DNA from: JBQLZO01 sp052168315
GTDB taxonomy: Bacteria; Planctomycetota; Phycisphaerae; Phycisphaerales; UBA1924
Reading direction: 5' to 3'
DNA length: 64,000 nucleotides
Assembly (NCBI GenBank): GCA_052168315.1
Contig: JBQLZO010000042.1
Span: 62,001-126,000, forward strand
The position numbers and the translations under genes were made by a program. Below, in pieces: positions 8,170 through 15,549 of the stretch (the first letter of the stretch is position 1; each line of letters begins with the position of its first letter). The notes beneath the pieces were generated by a model, which was not told the DNA's origin, made no database searches, and was given only the letters and a program-made list of their open reading frames with translations.

Positions 8170-8371
8170 CAGTGGCTGCGCCGTCGCCATCGAAGATCGC
8201 ACGCATCAAATCGTCGCGCCGGATCAGCACCCGCCCGCCGACTCGGCCGACCTTGAGCGCGCCCGCCTTGATCGCGCGATCCAGCGTCCGCTCGCTCACC
8301 CTCGCGAACCGCGCGGCCTCTCGTTTCCCCATGATCTCGCTCCCCACCGACTCGACAATCTGCGTGGTCAT
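8156..8371 (-). CDS. excisionase-like (AlpA/Xis-type) HTH protein
   Basis: A 71-residue protein from the ATG at 8371, chosen over the longer frame because GGGGGG lies 6 bases upstream and the family starts here. MGKREAARFARVSERTLDRA followed by IKAGALKVGRVGGRVLIRRD is the winged-helix pattern of excisionase-family (MerR-like) domains: helix-turn-helix, then the wing with KVGRVGGRVLI, then DDLMRAIF. In integrative elements such proteins direct excision or activate the int/rep operon. It is the gene directly upstream of the replication genes on the same strand. Confidence 0.8.
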   Translation of the reverse strand: MTTQIVESVGSEIMGKREAARFARVSERTLDRAIKAGALKVGRVGGRVLIRRDDLMRAIFDGDGAATVASK

Positions 8372-8525
8372 CACGACCCCCCTTCCATCTTGTGCGAATG
8401 GCCGCGCTCGCGGCACCCAGTGAAAACTAGTGCCCAGCGGGGTGCGTGCAAGACATGCGCAGTCGTCTGGCGTCAGGTTGATGGTGATTGATGGTCATTT
8501 GATGGGTTCGCTGAGGGTTCAGCGG

Positions 8526-9575
8526 TCAGGAGCCCGCCCCCTTGCGCGACTCGATCATCTTCCGCACCGCCAGCTCAACGGTCGGTTTGTCGTTGACCGA
8601 CCAGTTCTCCGCGATTCGCCGAAGGTCGCGCTCACTGAACGCAGCCTTCGACGCTTGCGTGCCGAATCCGGCGTTGGTGAGATTGGCCCGGATCGTGGTG
8701 TCGGTCGGCTTGTCCCCGCCTTTGCCACCTTTACCGCGCCCTTCGAGTCGATACTGCTCACGCACTGCCTCTGTGAACATCCTGCGCGTGTAGGTCGGAA
8801 GGTCGGCCGTCTGGTCGATCCGGGCGACAAGCCACGCAACATCCAGCGGCGCGCGCAGCAGCACATCCAGCCGATTGCCGACGAGGTGTTCGGGGGCGAT
8901 GGATACAACCCCACCCGTGTCGATGCCGACGGCGAACTCCAGCATGAAACGCATGGCGCGCACGAGGTCGCAGGCCTTGGCATCATCCGCCGGCAGCAGC
9001 GGCCGAGCGGGCTTCCCGGCGTCGTGCAGGGCGCACAACACCGCCGCGTCGCATTCATCACGATGCTCCTCGAACCACCCGGGCACCTCCCGTTCGTGGG
9101 CGTCGAGCCGATCCGGAATGGCATTCCATGCGGCGGCGAGTTGTTCTTCGTCAGCAAGTTGATCGAAGGCGAATTGCCCGCCCAGCACCGACGCGACCGC
9201 TTCCTGAACGATCGGATCATCGCCGTCATGCCGGAGCGACTGGAGCAGCGCCCACGCCCGCTTGAGCTCCCGGCGCGCCGCCAACACCCGGTCCCGCCGA
9301 ACCTTCGCCTCGAACCGCAGCGTGTGCCAACGCTCGACGGCGATCATCGCCTTCGTCTGGAGCGCCGCCTCGACGGCTCCGCGTCGTCCGCCATGCTGGT
9401 CAAGAGCCTCGCCGATCCGGCGCCGGATCTCGTGTCGGAGGTGCGCGTTCGCGGGTTCGCTCAATCCCGCGTCCAGCAGAGTGAAGGGCCGGGGCTGCGG
9501 GTCGCGCACGGGCGTCACGCCCGGGGGTGCGCCGCGGTTCTGGAGGTCGGTGTCGAGGTCGTCGTGCGGATCCAT
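8526..9575 (-). CDS. hypothetical protein of the integrative element
   Basis: A 349-residue protein from the ATG at 9575, preceded by CTGGAGCCCC (good SD spacing); an upstream ATG in the same frame has no SD. I do not recognise it. Visible parts are a charged N-terminus (MDPHDDLDTDLQNRG), a helical region with RRELKRAWALLQSLRHDGDD around residues 100-120, a segment with MRFMLEFAVGIDTGGVVSIA around residues 210-230, a Gly/Lys linker RGKGGKGGDKPTD, and a C-terminal region TIRANLTNAGF...ERDLRRIAENW that could be a small wHTH. It is the first gene of the minus-strand replication operon, next to the putative origin, so a replication or copy-number role is possible but unproven. Confidence 0.65.
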   Translation of the reverse strand: MDPHDDLDTDLQNRGAPPGVTPVRDPQPRPFTLLDAGLSEPANAHLRHEIRRRIGEALDQHGGRRGAVEAALQTKAMIAVERWHTLRFEAKVRRDRVLAARRELKRAWALLQSLRHDGDDPIVQEAVASVLGGQFAFDQLADEEQLAAAWNAIPDRLDAHEREVPGWFEEHRDECDAAVLCALHDAGKPARPLLPADDAKACDLVRAMRFMLEFAVGIDTGGVVSIAPEHLVGNRLDVLLRAPLDVAWLVARIDQTADLPTYTRRMFTEAVREQYRLEGRGKGGKGGDKPTDTTIRANLTNAGFGTQASKAAFSERDLRRIAENWSVNDKPTVELAVRKMIESRKGAGS

Positions 9576-10051
9576 GAGGGGCTCCAGCCGGGCGCGCCCC
9601 CCAGCACGCCCGACCGGCCCCATTATCCAGTGTCGCGAGCATCCCAACCCACAACAGAGAGGTTATCCCCGCCAGCGCATCCCTATGTGGATAACCCGTG
9701 GACACAAGCCTCGTAATTCTCGTGGGGATTGGGGAATCGGTGTTTGCGGCCCCTTCAGCGGCGATGTGCCACATGCCTCGGGACCGGGCCGCGGGAGCGC
9801 AGCCCCAGCTTCCCGCTCCCCGCACGGCGGACGCGGGCGGAGCTGCGTTGGCGGCAAATGGGCTTGAAATCGCGAGAATCGGCCCACGCCTCACCGGTAA
9901 TACCCAAAGGCGTGGGGCCTGCATGGTAGATGTGCACCAAGTTCGATCACGGGGCTTGGAGTGGAGCACGGCCATACAGCCCGCGCTACCCTTGTCCCGA
10001 GCGGGCGAATGAGGCGCATTGGGGACCCGGATTGCTCGATCTCAACGCGTG
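9576..10051. other. divergent intergenic region with DnaA-box inverted repeat (putative origin)
   Basis: No gene is supported in these 476 bases between the two divergent arms of the element. At 9661-9668 and 9689-9696 GGTTATCC and GGATAACC form a perfect 8-bp inverted repeat. The right arm contains a perfect DnaA box on the minus strand (TTATCCACA, 9686-9694), the left arm the near-match TTATCCCCG, and a third near-match TTATCCAGT lies at 9623-9631. With the primase-helicase gene close by, this is the best candidate for the element's replication origin. Promoters for both arms must also lie here, but I cannot place them confidently. Confidence 0.5.
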
Positions 10052-10879
10052 ATGCACCAGCCACTTCCGTCATTCCGAAAGCCGCCGGTCATTGAGACCG
10101 CTTTGAGCGCGCAGTTCCAGCCGCTCAAGCGGATGTCGAACGCCCACCTCGGGCTGTTCTGGAATCGGGTCCGGGATACCTATCCGAAGCTTCAGGACGC
10201 GGACCCGATCGAGCCCCAGATCGAGCGGTTTGGCGCCGAACTTCCGCGGGCTCGGTTCCCGCAACTCCGTATCGCCGCGTCCCACCCGGCCGCCCGCCTT
10301 CGGATGTCCTCTGAGGACGGCCATGTGATGCTCCAGCTTCAGAACGGCCGCCTGGTGTTCAACTGGCGTCGGCTCGATGGCGGGAATGAGTACCCGAGAT
10401 GGACGCAGGTCGAACCGCAGTTTCAGGCTGCCTTGCGGGAGTTGACGGCGTTCGCGGAGGCCGAGGAGCTCGGGTCCATCGAACCAAACCAGTGGGAAGT
10501 GACGTATTTGAACCATCTGGTCAGGGGGCGCGAGTGGGACACGCCGTCCGAGTGGAAGGATGTGCTTCCTGGCGTTATCGGGTCCACGGAGATGGTCTCG
10601 ATGGGCGGGTTCGAAAGCATGGGCTGCCATACCCACTTTGCGCTGCCGGATAATGCTGGGAGGCTGCACGTCGAAGTGACGCACGGATTCGCGGGCCCCG
10701 ACGAGGATGCCGATGAACTCCTCATCGTTCAGTTGACGGCCAGGGGCGGCATCGACGAGGGCCGCGATGTGTCCGCGGGGCTGGCCTTGGGACGCGAGGC
10801 GATTGTCAGGTCGTTCGGGCAGATCGCTGGCGAACGAGTCCGCACCGAAGTATGGGAGCAAGAGGCAACCGCACAATGA
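10052..10879 (+). CDS. TIGR04255-family protein
   Basis: A 275-residue protein from the ATG at 10052; an upstream TTG at 10019 would add 11 residues. The opening LPSFRKPPVIETALSAQFQP and the later LVFNWRR...EYPRW pattern are those of TIGR04255, a family of unknown function often found in mobile or accessory regions. There is no signal peptide, membrane segment or nuclease motif. It heads a plus-strand operon: its TGA overlaps the ATG of the next gene (ATGA at 10876). The operon then runs to two unknown proteins and an Mrr-like nuclease, so a role in genome defence or conflict is possible. Confidence 0.75.
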   Translation: MHQPLPSFRKPPVIETALSAQFQPLKRMSNAHLGLFWNRVRDTYPKLQDADPIEPQIERFGAELPRARFPQLRIAASHPAARLRMSSEDGHVMLQLQNGRLVFNWRRLDGGNEYPRWTQVEPQFQAALRELTAFAEAEELGSIEPNQWEVTYLNHLVRGREWDTPSEWKDVLPGVIGSTEMVSMGGFESMGCHTHFALPDNAGRLHVEVTHGFAGPDEDADELLIVQLTARGGIDEGRDVSAGLALGREAIVRSFGQIAGERVRTEVWEQEATAQ

Positions 10880-11325
10880 GCACGCTGGACGCGCGAAACA
10901 TCTTGTCAGACGCCACCGGCCGTGTCACGCCGTTCTCGCGGACCCACGGTGCGTCAGCTGATGCGCTGGCGACATCTGCCAACGATGACGCCGCGCTCTG
11001 GGATGACGCCTGCGAGCGCATGCTAAGATGGCGGTCGAACCCTGGTCAGTTCAACGAGGAAGACGAGCCGTCCATCGAAGTCCTCGACACAGCGATCGAC
11101 TTTGCGGTCGATGAACTTACCCGTGGCGGCCCAGCGCCCACGATCATCATCCCCTCCGGGGACGGGAAGGTTGCCTTCGAGTGGCACTACCGTCGGAACA
11201 CGATGATCATCGAGTTCGTCGGTCGAGGCCGAGCGAAGTACACGAAGTTCGCTGACGGCCGCGTCGTCGAGAAGGGCGTGCTCATCCGCAACCCCCAAAC
11301 CAGGAAGCTGGAACTCGGCGGCTGA
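10876..11325 (+). CDS. hypothetical protein coupled to TIGR04255 gene
   Basis: A 149-residue protein from the ATG at 10876, whose ATGA overlaps the upstream stop; an in-frame upstream start at 10852 is less likely. The C-terminal half reads as a small beta-rich domain: TIIIPSGDGKVAFEWHYRRN followed by TMIIEFVGRGRAKYTKFADG. FEWHYRR resembles the VFNWRR motif of its TIGR04255 neighbour, which suggests the two may share a fold or contact each other. No catalytic motif or membrane segment is seen. Confidence 0.7.
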   Translation: MSTLDARNILSDATGRVTPFSRTHGASADALATSANDDAALWDDACERMLRWRSNPGQFNEEDEPSIEVLDTAIDFAVDELTRGGPAPTIIIPSGDGKVAFEWHYRRNTMIIEFVGRGRAKYTKFADGRVVEKGVLIRNPQTRKLELGG

Positions 11326-11352
11326 TCGACCCCGAGTCAAGAACGGGGTCGC

Positions 11353-11793
11353 ATGGAAACCCAGCACGCCGAGCAGCCTGCCATCGCATCCTCGCTCTAC
11401 CGTCGCCTTCCGATGGATTGGTGGCGCTCCGCGTTGAAGAAGGGGAAACTCCACATCCTGCCGGTCAGTCGGTTCAAGCCGAATAGCAACGACGCCGACG
11501 GGCTTTCCGTTTCCCAAGCACGCCTGTCAACGATCGAGCAGGCGAGCACCACCGCAACGGGCAAGCGGGATTGCCTCGCCGAGTTCCCCACCTCGGTTGC
11601 AACAGGTCGCGGCCTGACGGTCGAGCCAAAGCCGACCGAACGCGATCCCGGCCATGCCGTCATCCCCGAGATGAACTTCGCGGCGATGCAGGATCCCGAA
11701 ACGGAAGCGATCGTCGAGGAACACGCCTTGGCGTTGGCTCAAGCGTCGAAGGTGACATGGCCTACCGAGGGCGACCCGCCGCCCAACACCTGA
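11353..11793 (+). CDS. hypothetical protein, third gene of cargo operon
   Basis: A 146-residue protein starting 27 bases after the preceding gene. The sequence has LYRRLPMDWWRSALKKGKLH early, then HILPVSRFKPNSNDADGLSV, a middle part with KRDCLAEFPTSVATGRGL and the end EMNFAAMQDPETEAIVEEHA. I do not recognise a family. It may be a small enzyme or partner of the two upstream proteins; conservation of this trio together would be the best test. No RBS stronger than GGGGTCGC is seen before the ATG. Confidence 0.65.
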   Translation: METQHAEQPAIASSLYRRLPMDWWRSALKKGKLHILPVSRFKPNSNDADGLSVSQARLSTIEQASTTATGKRDCLAEFPTSVATGRGLTVEPKPTERDPGHAVIPEMNFAAMQDPETEAIVEEHALALAQASKVTWPTEGDPPPNT

Positions 11794-11987
11794 TCCGAAG
11801 GCGATCGGTCAGACTTGGTTCTACAGCGAGACGATCGAGTCGCCCGACCTGCCAACCCACTGCATCTTGACGCCCCGCCCGCCCGTGCAGCAACGGGCTG
11901 GGCGTGCAACAATGCGTCCACGCCGGGAAGACCCGGAATCTGGGATCTGAACGGGTCTCGGTGGAACGCAGGGCAGCAGGAGGCCGG

Positions 11988-12041
11988 ATGGCGAAGAAGG
12001 TGACGAAGAAGATCCTCGGCACTCAGAGGGAGATGTCATGA
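11988..12041 (+). CDS. 17-codon leader ORF overlapping the Mrr-like gene
   Basis: ATG at 11988 is preceded by AGGAGG with good spacing, the best Shine-Dalgarno sequence in this operon. The frame reads MAKKVTKKILGTQREMS and stops in a TGA that overlaps the next ATG (ATGA at 12038). It is too short for a domain. It could be a translational coupler that feeds ribosomes to the nuclease gene, or the remnant of a longer gene. The 194 bases between 11794 and 11987 hold nothing I can support. Confidence 0.4.
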   Translation: MAKKVTKKILGTQREMS

Positions 12042-13096
12042 CGAACACGAACACTGCATTCGACAACGCCGATCGTCTATGGGTCGTGCACATCTCCAAC
12101 AACAAGCGGCTGGCTGAGCGAGCGCAGCGCGAGGGGTTCATGTGCATCGGGTGGACGCGCATCGGCGATCTGCGCCCCTATGACACGCCGGAGAAGCTCA
12201 AGGCCGCGTACGAGAGGGCATTCCCAAACAAGTCGGCGGCATCCGTCCGCTCCTCGTACACGCAGGTCTACAAGTTCGCTCACGAGATGGAAGTTGGCGA
12301 GCCCGTCGTGTACCCGATCAAGGGTTCGAGCGACGTGATGATCGGGCGGATCGCGGGACCGTACGAGTGGTCAGATGATCCGGAGTTGCGGGAAGGCGAC
12401 TACAACAACGTGCGCGAGGTGGAATGGCTGGAGCGTGTGCCGCGGGTGCGGTTCAGCCAGGGCGCATTGCGGAGCTTCGCAAGTTACTCGTCAGTGTCCA
12501 CGGCCGATGATCATCTCGATGAGGTCCGCCGTGTGCTGGCGGGCCGAGAGACCCCGAGCATGCCCACGAGCTCGGGCGAGTTGCCCGTGACGGATGATGA
12601 GGCCGAAGAGAGCGAGGACGATGCCGAGATGGCCGCGGAGGAAGTCATCCAACGGACCAAAGACTATCTGCTGCGACTCTGGAGTCGGACGAAGCAAGAT
12701 TTCGAAGAAGTCGTCGCCACCGTTTTCCGTGCACTCGGATACACCGCAACGACGACTCGCGGCACGCGGGACCTCGGGGTGGACATCGTCGCGCACGCGG
12801 ACCCGCTTGGCGTGACTGGCCCGATCCTCAAGATCGAGTGCAAGAGCGGGACATCGACCATCGGTGCCCCAGAAGTGAAGCGCCTCAAAGGCGTCCTCAA
12901 CCCCGGCGAGAAGGGTATCCTGGTCGCCCTGGGCGGGTTTTCGATCGACGCAATGAGCACCGAGCAGAACAGCACAAATCTCATACTGATCGACGCAGAC
13001 CGCTTTGTCGATTTGTTCTTGAGCAGCTACGACCGTCTCAGCCCCGAGATCCGGCATCGCTTCCCATTGCAACGGGTATATGTCGTTGCATCATGA
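12038..13096 (+). CDS. Mrr-like restriction endonuclease with N-terminal sensor domain
   Basis: A 352-residue protein. The C-terminal part is an Mrr_cat PD-(D/E)XK nuclease: FEEVVATVFRALGYTATTTR, then GTRDLGVDIVAHADP (catalytic Asp near residue 249) and LKIECKSGTSTIGAPEVKRL (ECK near 266-268), ending in KGILVALGGFS. Mrr enzymes cleave modified or foreign DNA. The N-terminal 150 residues (RLWVVHISNNKRLAERAQRE, FMCIGWTRIGDL, EPVVYPIKGSSDVMIGRIAG) form a compact beta-rich domain that may read the DNA modification. A linker of Glu/Asp (ETPSMPTSSGELPVTDDEAE) separates them. It is the last gene of the cargo operon. Confidence 0.85.
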   Translation: MTNTNTAFDNADRLWVVHISNNKRLAERAQREGFMCIGWTRIGDLRPYDTPEKLKAAYERAFPNKSAASVRSSYTQVYKFAHEMEVGEPVVYPIKGSSDVMIGRIAGPYEWSDDPELREGDYNNVREVEWLERVPRVRFSQGALRSFASYSSVSTADDHLDEVRRVLAGRETPSMPTSSGELPVTDDEAEESEDDAEMAAEEVIQRTKDYLLRLWSRTKQDFEEVVATVFRALGYTATTTRGTRDLGVDIVAHADPLGVTGPILKIECKSGTSTIGAPEVKRLKGVLNPGEKGILVALGGFSIDAMSTEQNSTNLILIDADRFVDLFLSSYDRLSPEIRHRFPLQRVYVVAS

Positions 13097-13732
13097 TCCG
13101 AATCATCCCTCAATACCCTTTCTCGCTGGCCGAGCGATGATTCCTCGACCAGCCGGCTGCTGCCCGAGCCAGCATGTCACGACGGCTCGGGGCGGATCTG
13201 ATTCTCATAGTGAAATCTCAGTCCGGATTCCCCCCATCGCATGGGACCCACAACCAATCTCCACCCCCTCCGGATTCCGCCACAGATGGGACCCGCTGCG
13301 CCAAACCCCGCGTCTGCTGAGCGAGTAGTCGATGGCGGGTCCCATGCCCGAAGCCGCTCCCCAGCGCGGGGGTATGCCCCGGGGGTGCGGGCGTGCGTTG
13401 GCACCAGGGGCGGGTGCGGGCGACGCCTCCGTCGCATCGACGGCCCCCTCCGTCGCCACGAGCTCGCTCCCCGTCGCGGGCGTCGTCCGGCACAGGACGA
13501 CCAACCCAACGGCCGAGTGGATCGTTCGGTGCCCGGGCGACCGGACGCGGGCGCGGACTCACAGGACGGATGGCTCCCTGGGCACCCGTCGGTTCGCTCG
13601 GCCTGCGTGGCCGCCGCTAGGGTGCCCACGCCCATCTCCGCCCCCAGCACGACCGCCAGACGCACAGCACCCCGCCGATGGTCCGAAGACCCGGGCGCGG
13701 CGCTGGCGCTCGCAGGATGGCTCAGGAGTCAC
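13097..13732. other. 636-bp stretch without a supported gene
   Basis: Both strands are open for long runs here because of high GC, but the translations are Arg/Pro/Ala-rich and lack domain character. Three GGGACCC or GGGTCCC words (near 13240, 13290 and 13337) form a loose inverted repeat set. It may be degenerate element DNA; I see nothing more specific. Confidence 0.4.
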
Positions 13733-14263
13733 TCAGCCGGCGATCTCCACATCCATGGCGTCCGCGTCGATCTCGCTGACATCCCCGGGCAGGGGGCCGA
13801 ACCCGCCGCCCAGGAAGACCGCGTTCATCTCCGCATCCGTCGGGTCGCGATCGGCCAGGGCGATCCGGTCGGCCAGCACACGGTTCACGAGCACGAGCTT
13901 GTTCAGCTTCAGCGCGATCCCGAGGGCCGCGCAGGTGTCCTCGGCCGGGATGCCCAGGGCGTCCAGCTCCGCCGGCGTCTTGGCGTTGGCATCCACCAGA
14001 CGCTCGGCCAGGAGCACGATCAGCGCCCGCAGGGCGCCGGGCGAGGCGTCGTCCAGGTGCCCGGCCGCGATGTGCTGCGAGAGCGCGGAACCGAGCGTCG
14101 GCGCGGGTCGCCGCCCCCTCCCCGAATTGCCAGTCTTGCGCTTCGCCTTCGCGTTGCCGGACTTCGAGCGGGCGGTCGTCGCCGCCGGGACGCCGGCGCC
14201 GGTGGAGGTGGCGCCGGTGGGGGTGGCGATGGTCGTGGAGGTCGATGTGGTCGTGGGTGCCAT
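13733..14263 (-). CDS. hypothetical protein near attR
   Basis: A 176-residue protein from the ATG at 14263, preceded by GGAGACCCCC. The first 60 residues are Thr/Ala/Lys-rich and low complexity (MAPTTTSTSTTIATPTGATS, then KSGNAKAKRKTGNSGRGRR). The rest is helical: LGSALSQHIAAGHLDDASPG, ALRALIVLLAERLVDANAKT and LGIALKLNKLVLVNRVLADR. The basic linker could bind nucleic acid. No family is recognised, and there is no membrane segment or Cys. Confidence 0.6.
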   Translation of the reverse strand: MAPTTTSTSTTIATPTGATSTGAGVPAATTARSKSGNAKAKRKTGNSGRGRRPAPTLGSALSQHIAAGHLDDASPGALRALIVLLAERLVDANAKTPAELDALGIPAEDTCAALGIALKLNKLVLVNRVLADRIALADRDPTDAEMNAVFLGGGFGPLPGDVSEIDADAMDVEIAG

Positions 14264-14369
14264 GGGGGTCTCCTAGTCGGAGTGGAGCCGCGTCGCCATC
14301 GGCACCACGCCGACGCCGAACACGGCCGAAGCCACGCCGCACCCCGCCGGGCGCGCCGCGGCGGGTGGG

Positions 14370-14639
14370 TCAGTCGGTGGGGTTCTTCGGGGTGGGCGGA
14401 GCGGTGCTCTCACCCGTCCGCTCGGCGTCCGGCCGGACATCCGGCGCGGGGTCATCGGGGTCCACTCCGGCGATGGTGAGGATCGCCAACCGGATCTGAG
14501 GAGCCAGCGAGCCCCATCTCCGGGCCAGCGCTTCGAGAGCGGGGTTTCTGGCAACTGCGCCGGAATCTGCGCCGCCCAACCCGGAATCTGCGGTTTTCCT
14601 CGGGAAATCGTGGGGTTGTTCAGGGCCTGTTACGCCCAT
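14370..14639 (-). CDS. attR-borne ORF: displaced C-terminal end of the integrase
   Basis: An 89-residue frame whose first five codons (MGVTG) are the attR core itself. The integrase reads the same five residues, in the same frame, off attL just before its host-derived end LEPVTSAV. Joining the ends in the excised circle would fuse integrase residues 1-431 to PEQPHDFPRKTADSG... and give about 515 residues. The remaining sequence has a helix (NPALEALARRWGSLAPQIRL) followed by AILTIAGVDP, a layout I recall from ORFs near planctomycete integrases. Whether the separate 89-residue protein is made in the integrated state is unknown. Confidence 0.6.
   Translation of the reverse strand: MGVTGPEQPHDFPRKTADSGLGGADSGAVARNPALEALARRWGSLAPQIRLAILTIAGVDPDDPAPDVRPDAERTGESTAPPTPKNPTD
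14560..14591. repeat. right pair of 11-bp direct repeats (candidate integrase arm sites)
   Basis: CCGGAATCTGC at 14560-14570 and again at 14581-14591, 21 bases apart, same orientation as the pair near attL. They lie about 35-65 bases inside attR. The first copy is within the 20-bp match 14554-14573 to 4407-4426. Confidence 0.6.
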
Positions 14640-14640
14640 T
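14626..14640. repeat. attR core (15-bp direct repeat)
   Basis: An exact copy of the tRNA-Val 3' end core, CCTGTTACGCCCATT. It marks the right end of the element; the 279 bases from 14641 to the sigma-factor start are host DNA with no gene I can support. Confidence 0.85.
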
Positions 14641-14919
14641 TCCCCGGAACGATGCCTCTCGTTCCATTCCCCGCCGCATCCTTTGCACTCCCATCGCCGC
14701 TCCGCAGCGGTGATGTCGATGTCGCGCGCGTCCGCTTCGGCGAGCTCGCCTGCCGGGGATGTCCTTCGGCGCGACCCTTGTCCGCTGTGACCGCACGGGG
14801 CGATTTAGCGCTCTCGAAGCCACTTGGCGGCCGGTGCTCGCGGCTTCGCCGGCGCCCGGCGGCGCTGGCGGTGCATCGTCATGTTGGTGGTACCCTGTCG
14901 CGAACGCGAGGGGCCGCCC

Positions 14920-15549
14920 ATGGCAGAGGATCGTCCGCACGAACCAGATCCGAGCACCGACGCTGAGCGGGGTTCCCGTGCGGATCCGGCGTCGACGCTG
15001 GCATCCGCCGCGGCCGGGGGCGACCGGGAGGCGGCCGAGGCGCTGTTCGTGGCGGTCTATGACCAGCTCCGCGAGATCGCCCAGCGGCTGCTCATGAATG
15101 AGCGTGCGGGGCACATGCTCCAACCCACCGCACTGGTCAACGAGGCGTACTTCCGCATGGTGGGGAGTGATCCCGTGGCCGCCGAGGGCACCACCCATTT
15201 CCGTGCCATCGCGGTGCGGGCGATGGGGCGGGTGCTGGTGGACCACGCCCGGCACGAGAATCGCCAGAAACGCGGAGGTGGTTGGCGGAGGGTGTCCCTC
15301 GATGTCGCACTGATGGGTGAGGATGCCTCCGCCGTGGAGCCGCTGGTGCTCAAGGAGGCGCTGGAGGCGATGGCGCGGGCGGATCCGCGGATGGCCCAGG
15401 TGGTCCAGCTCCGGATCTTCGGCGACCTGACGACGAAGGAGATCGCCGCGTTCATCGGCGTCTCCACGCGCCAGGTCGAGCGCGACTGGGCGATGGGGCG
15501 CGCGTGGCTCCGCCGCCACATCCTCGAAGAGGAGGAGGATCGCTCGTGA
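14920..15549 (+). CDS. ECF RNA polymerase sigma factor, TIGR02999-like
   Basis: A 209-residue sigma-70-family factor. LFVAVYDQLREIAQRLLMNE then GHMLQPTALVNEAYFRMVG is region 2 of the TIGR02999 type, a group abundant in planctomycetes. Region 4 has VVQLRIFGDLTTKEIAAFIG followed by VSTRQVERDWAMGRAWLRRH, the -35 recognition helix-turn-helix. The ATG at 14920 was chosen because homology and an acidic leader start there. Its stop overlaps the GTG start of the kinase gene, so the two are made together. No anti-sigma factor is seen; in this arrangement the kinase may be the regulator. Confidence 0.92.
   Translation: MAEDRPHEPDPSTDAERGSRADPASTLASAAAGGDREAAEALFVAVYDQLREIAQRLLMNERAGHMLQPTALVNEAYFRMVGSDPVAAEGTTHFRAIAVRAMGRVLVDHARHENRQKRGGGWRRVSLDVALMGEDASAVEPLVLKEALEAMARADPRMAQVVQLRIFGDLTTKEIAAFIGVSTRQVERDWAMGRAWLRRHILEEEEDRS

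Larger units (their letters stand above)
4283..14640. mobile_element. integrative element in tRNA-Val, about 10.3 kb
   Basis: The element is bounded by a 15-bp direct repeat, CCTGTTACGCCCATT, at the tRNA 3' end (4283-4297) and at 14626-14640. Reading from the left end it holds integrase, XRE regulator, primase-helicase, a small coupled ORF, an excisionase-like HTH protein and a 349-aa protein (all minus strand). After a DnaA-box inverted repeat come TIGR04255, two unknown genes and an Mrr-like nuclease (plus strand), then two minus-strand ORFs. No capsid, portal, terminase, relaxase or T4SS gene is present. The layout therefore fits a replicating integrative plasmid or a capsid-less phage satellite better than a prophage or ICE. 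Confidence 0.85.

Noticed and set aside
13241..14479. Plus-strand frame of about 410 codons near attR
   Set aside because: Arg/Pro/Ala-rich with no domain; it overlaps the better supported minus-strand gene at 13733-14263, which has an SD.
4255..14640. Complete prophage or ICE
   Set aside because: There is no capsid, terminase, portal, tail, relaxase or T4SS gene, so a capsid-less element is the better reading.
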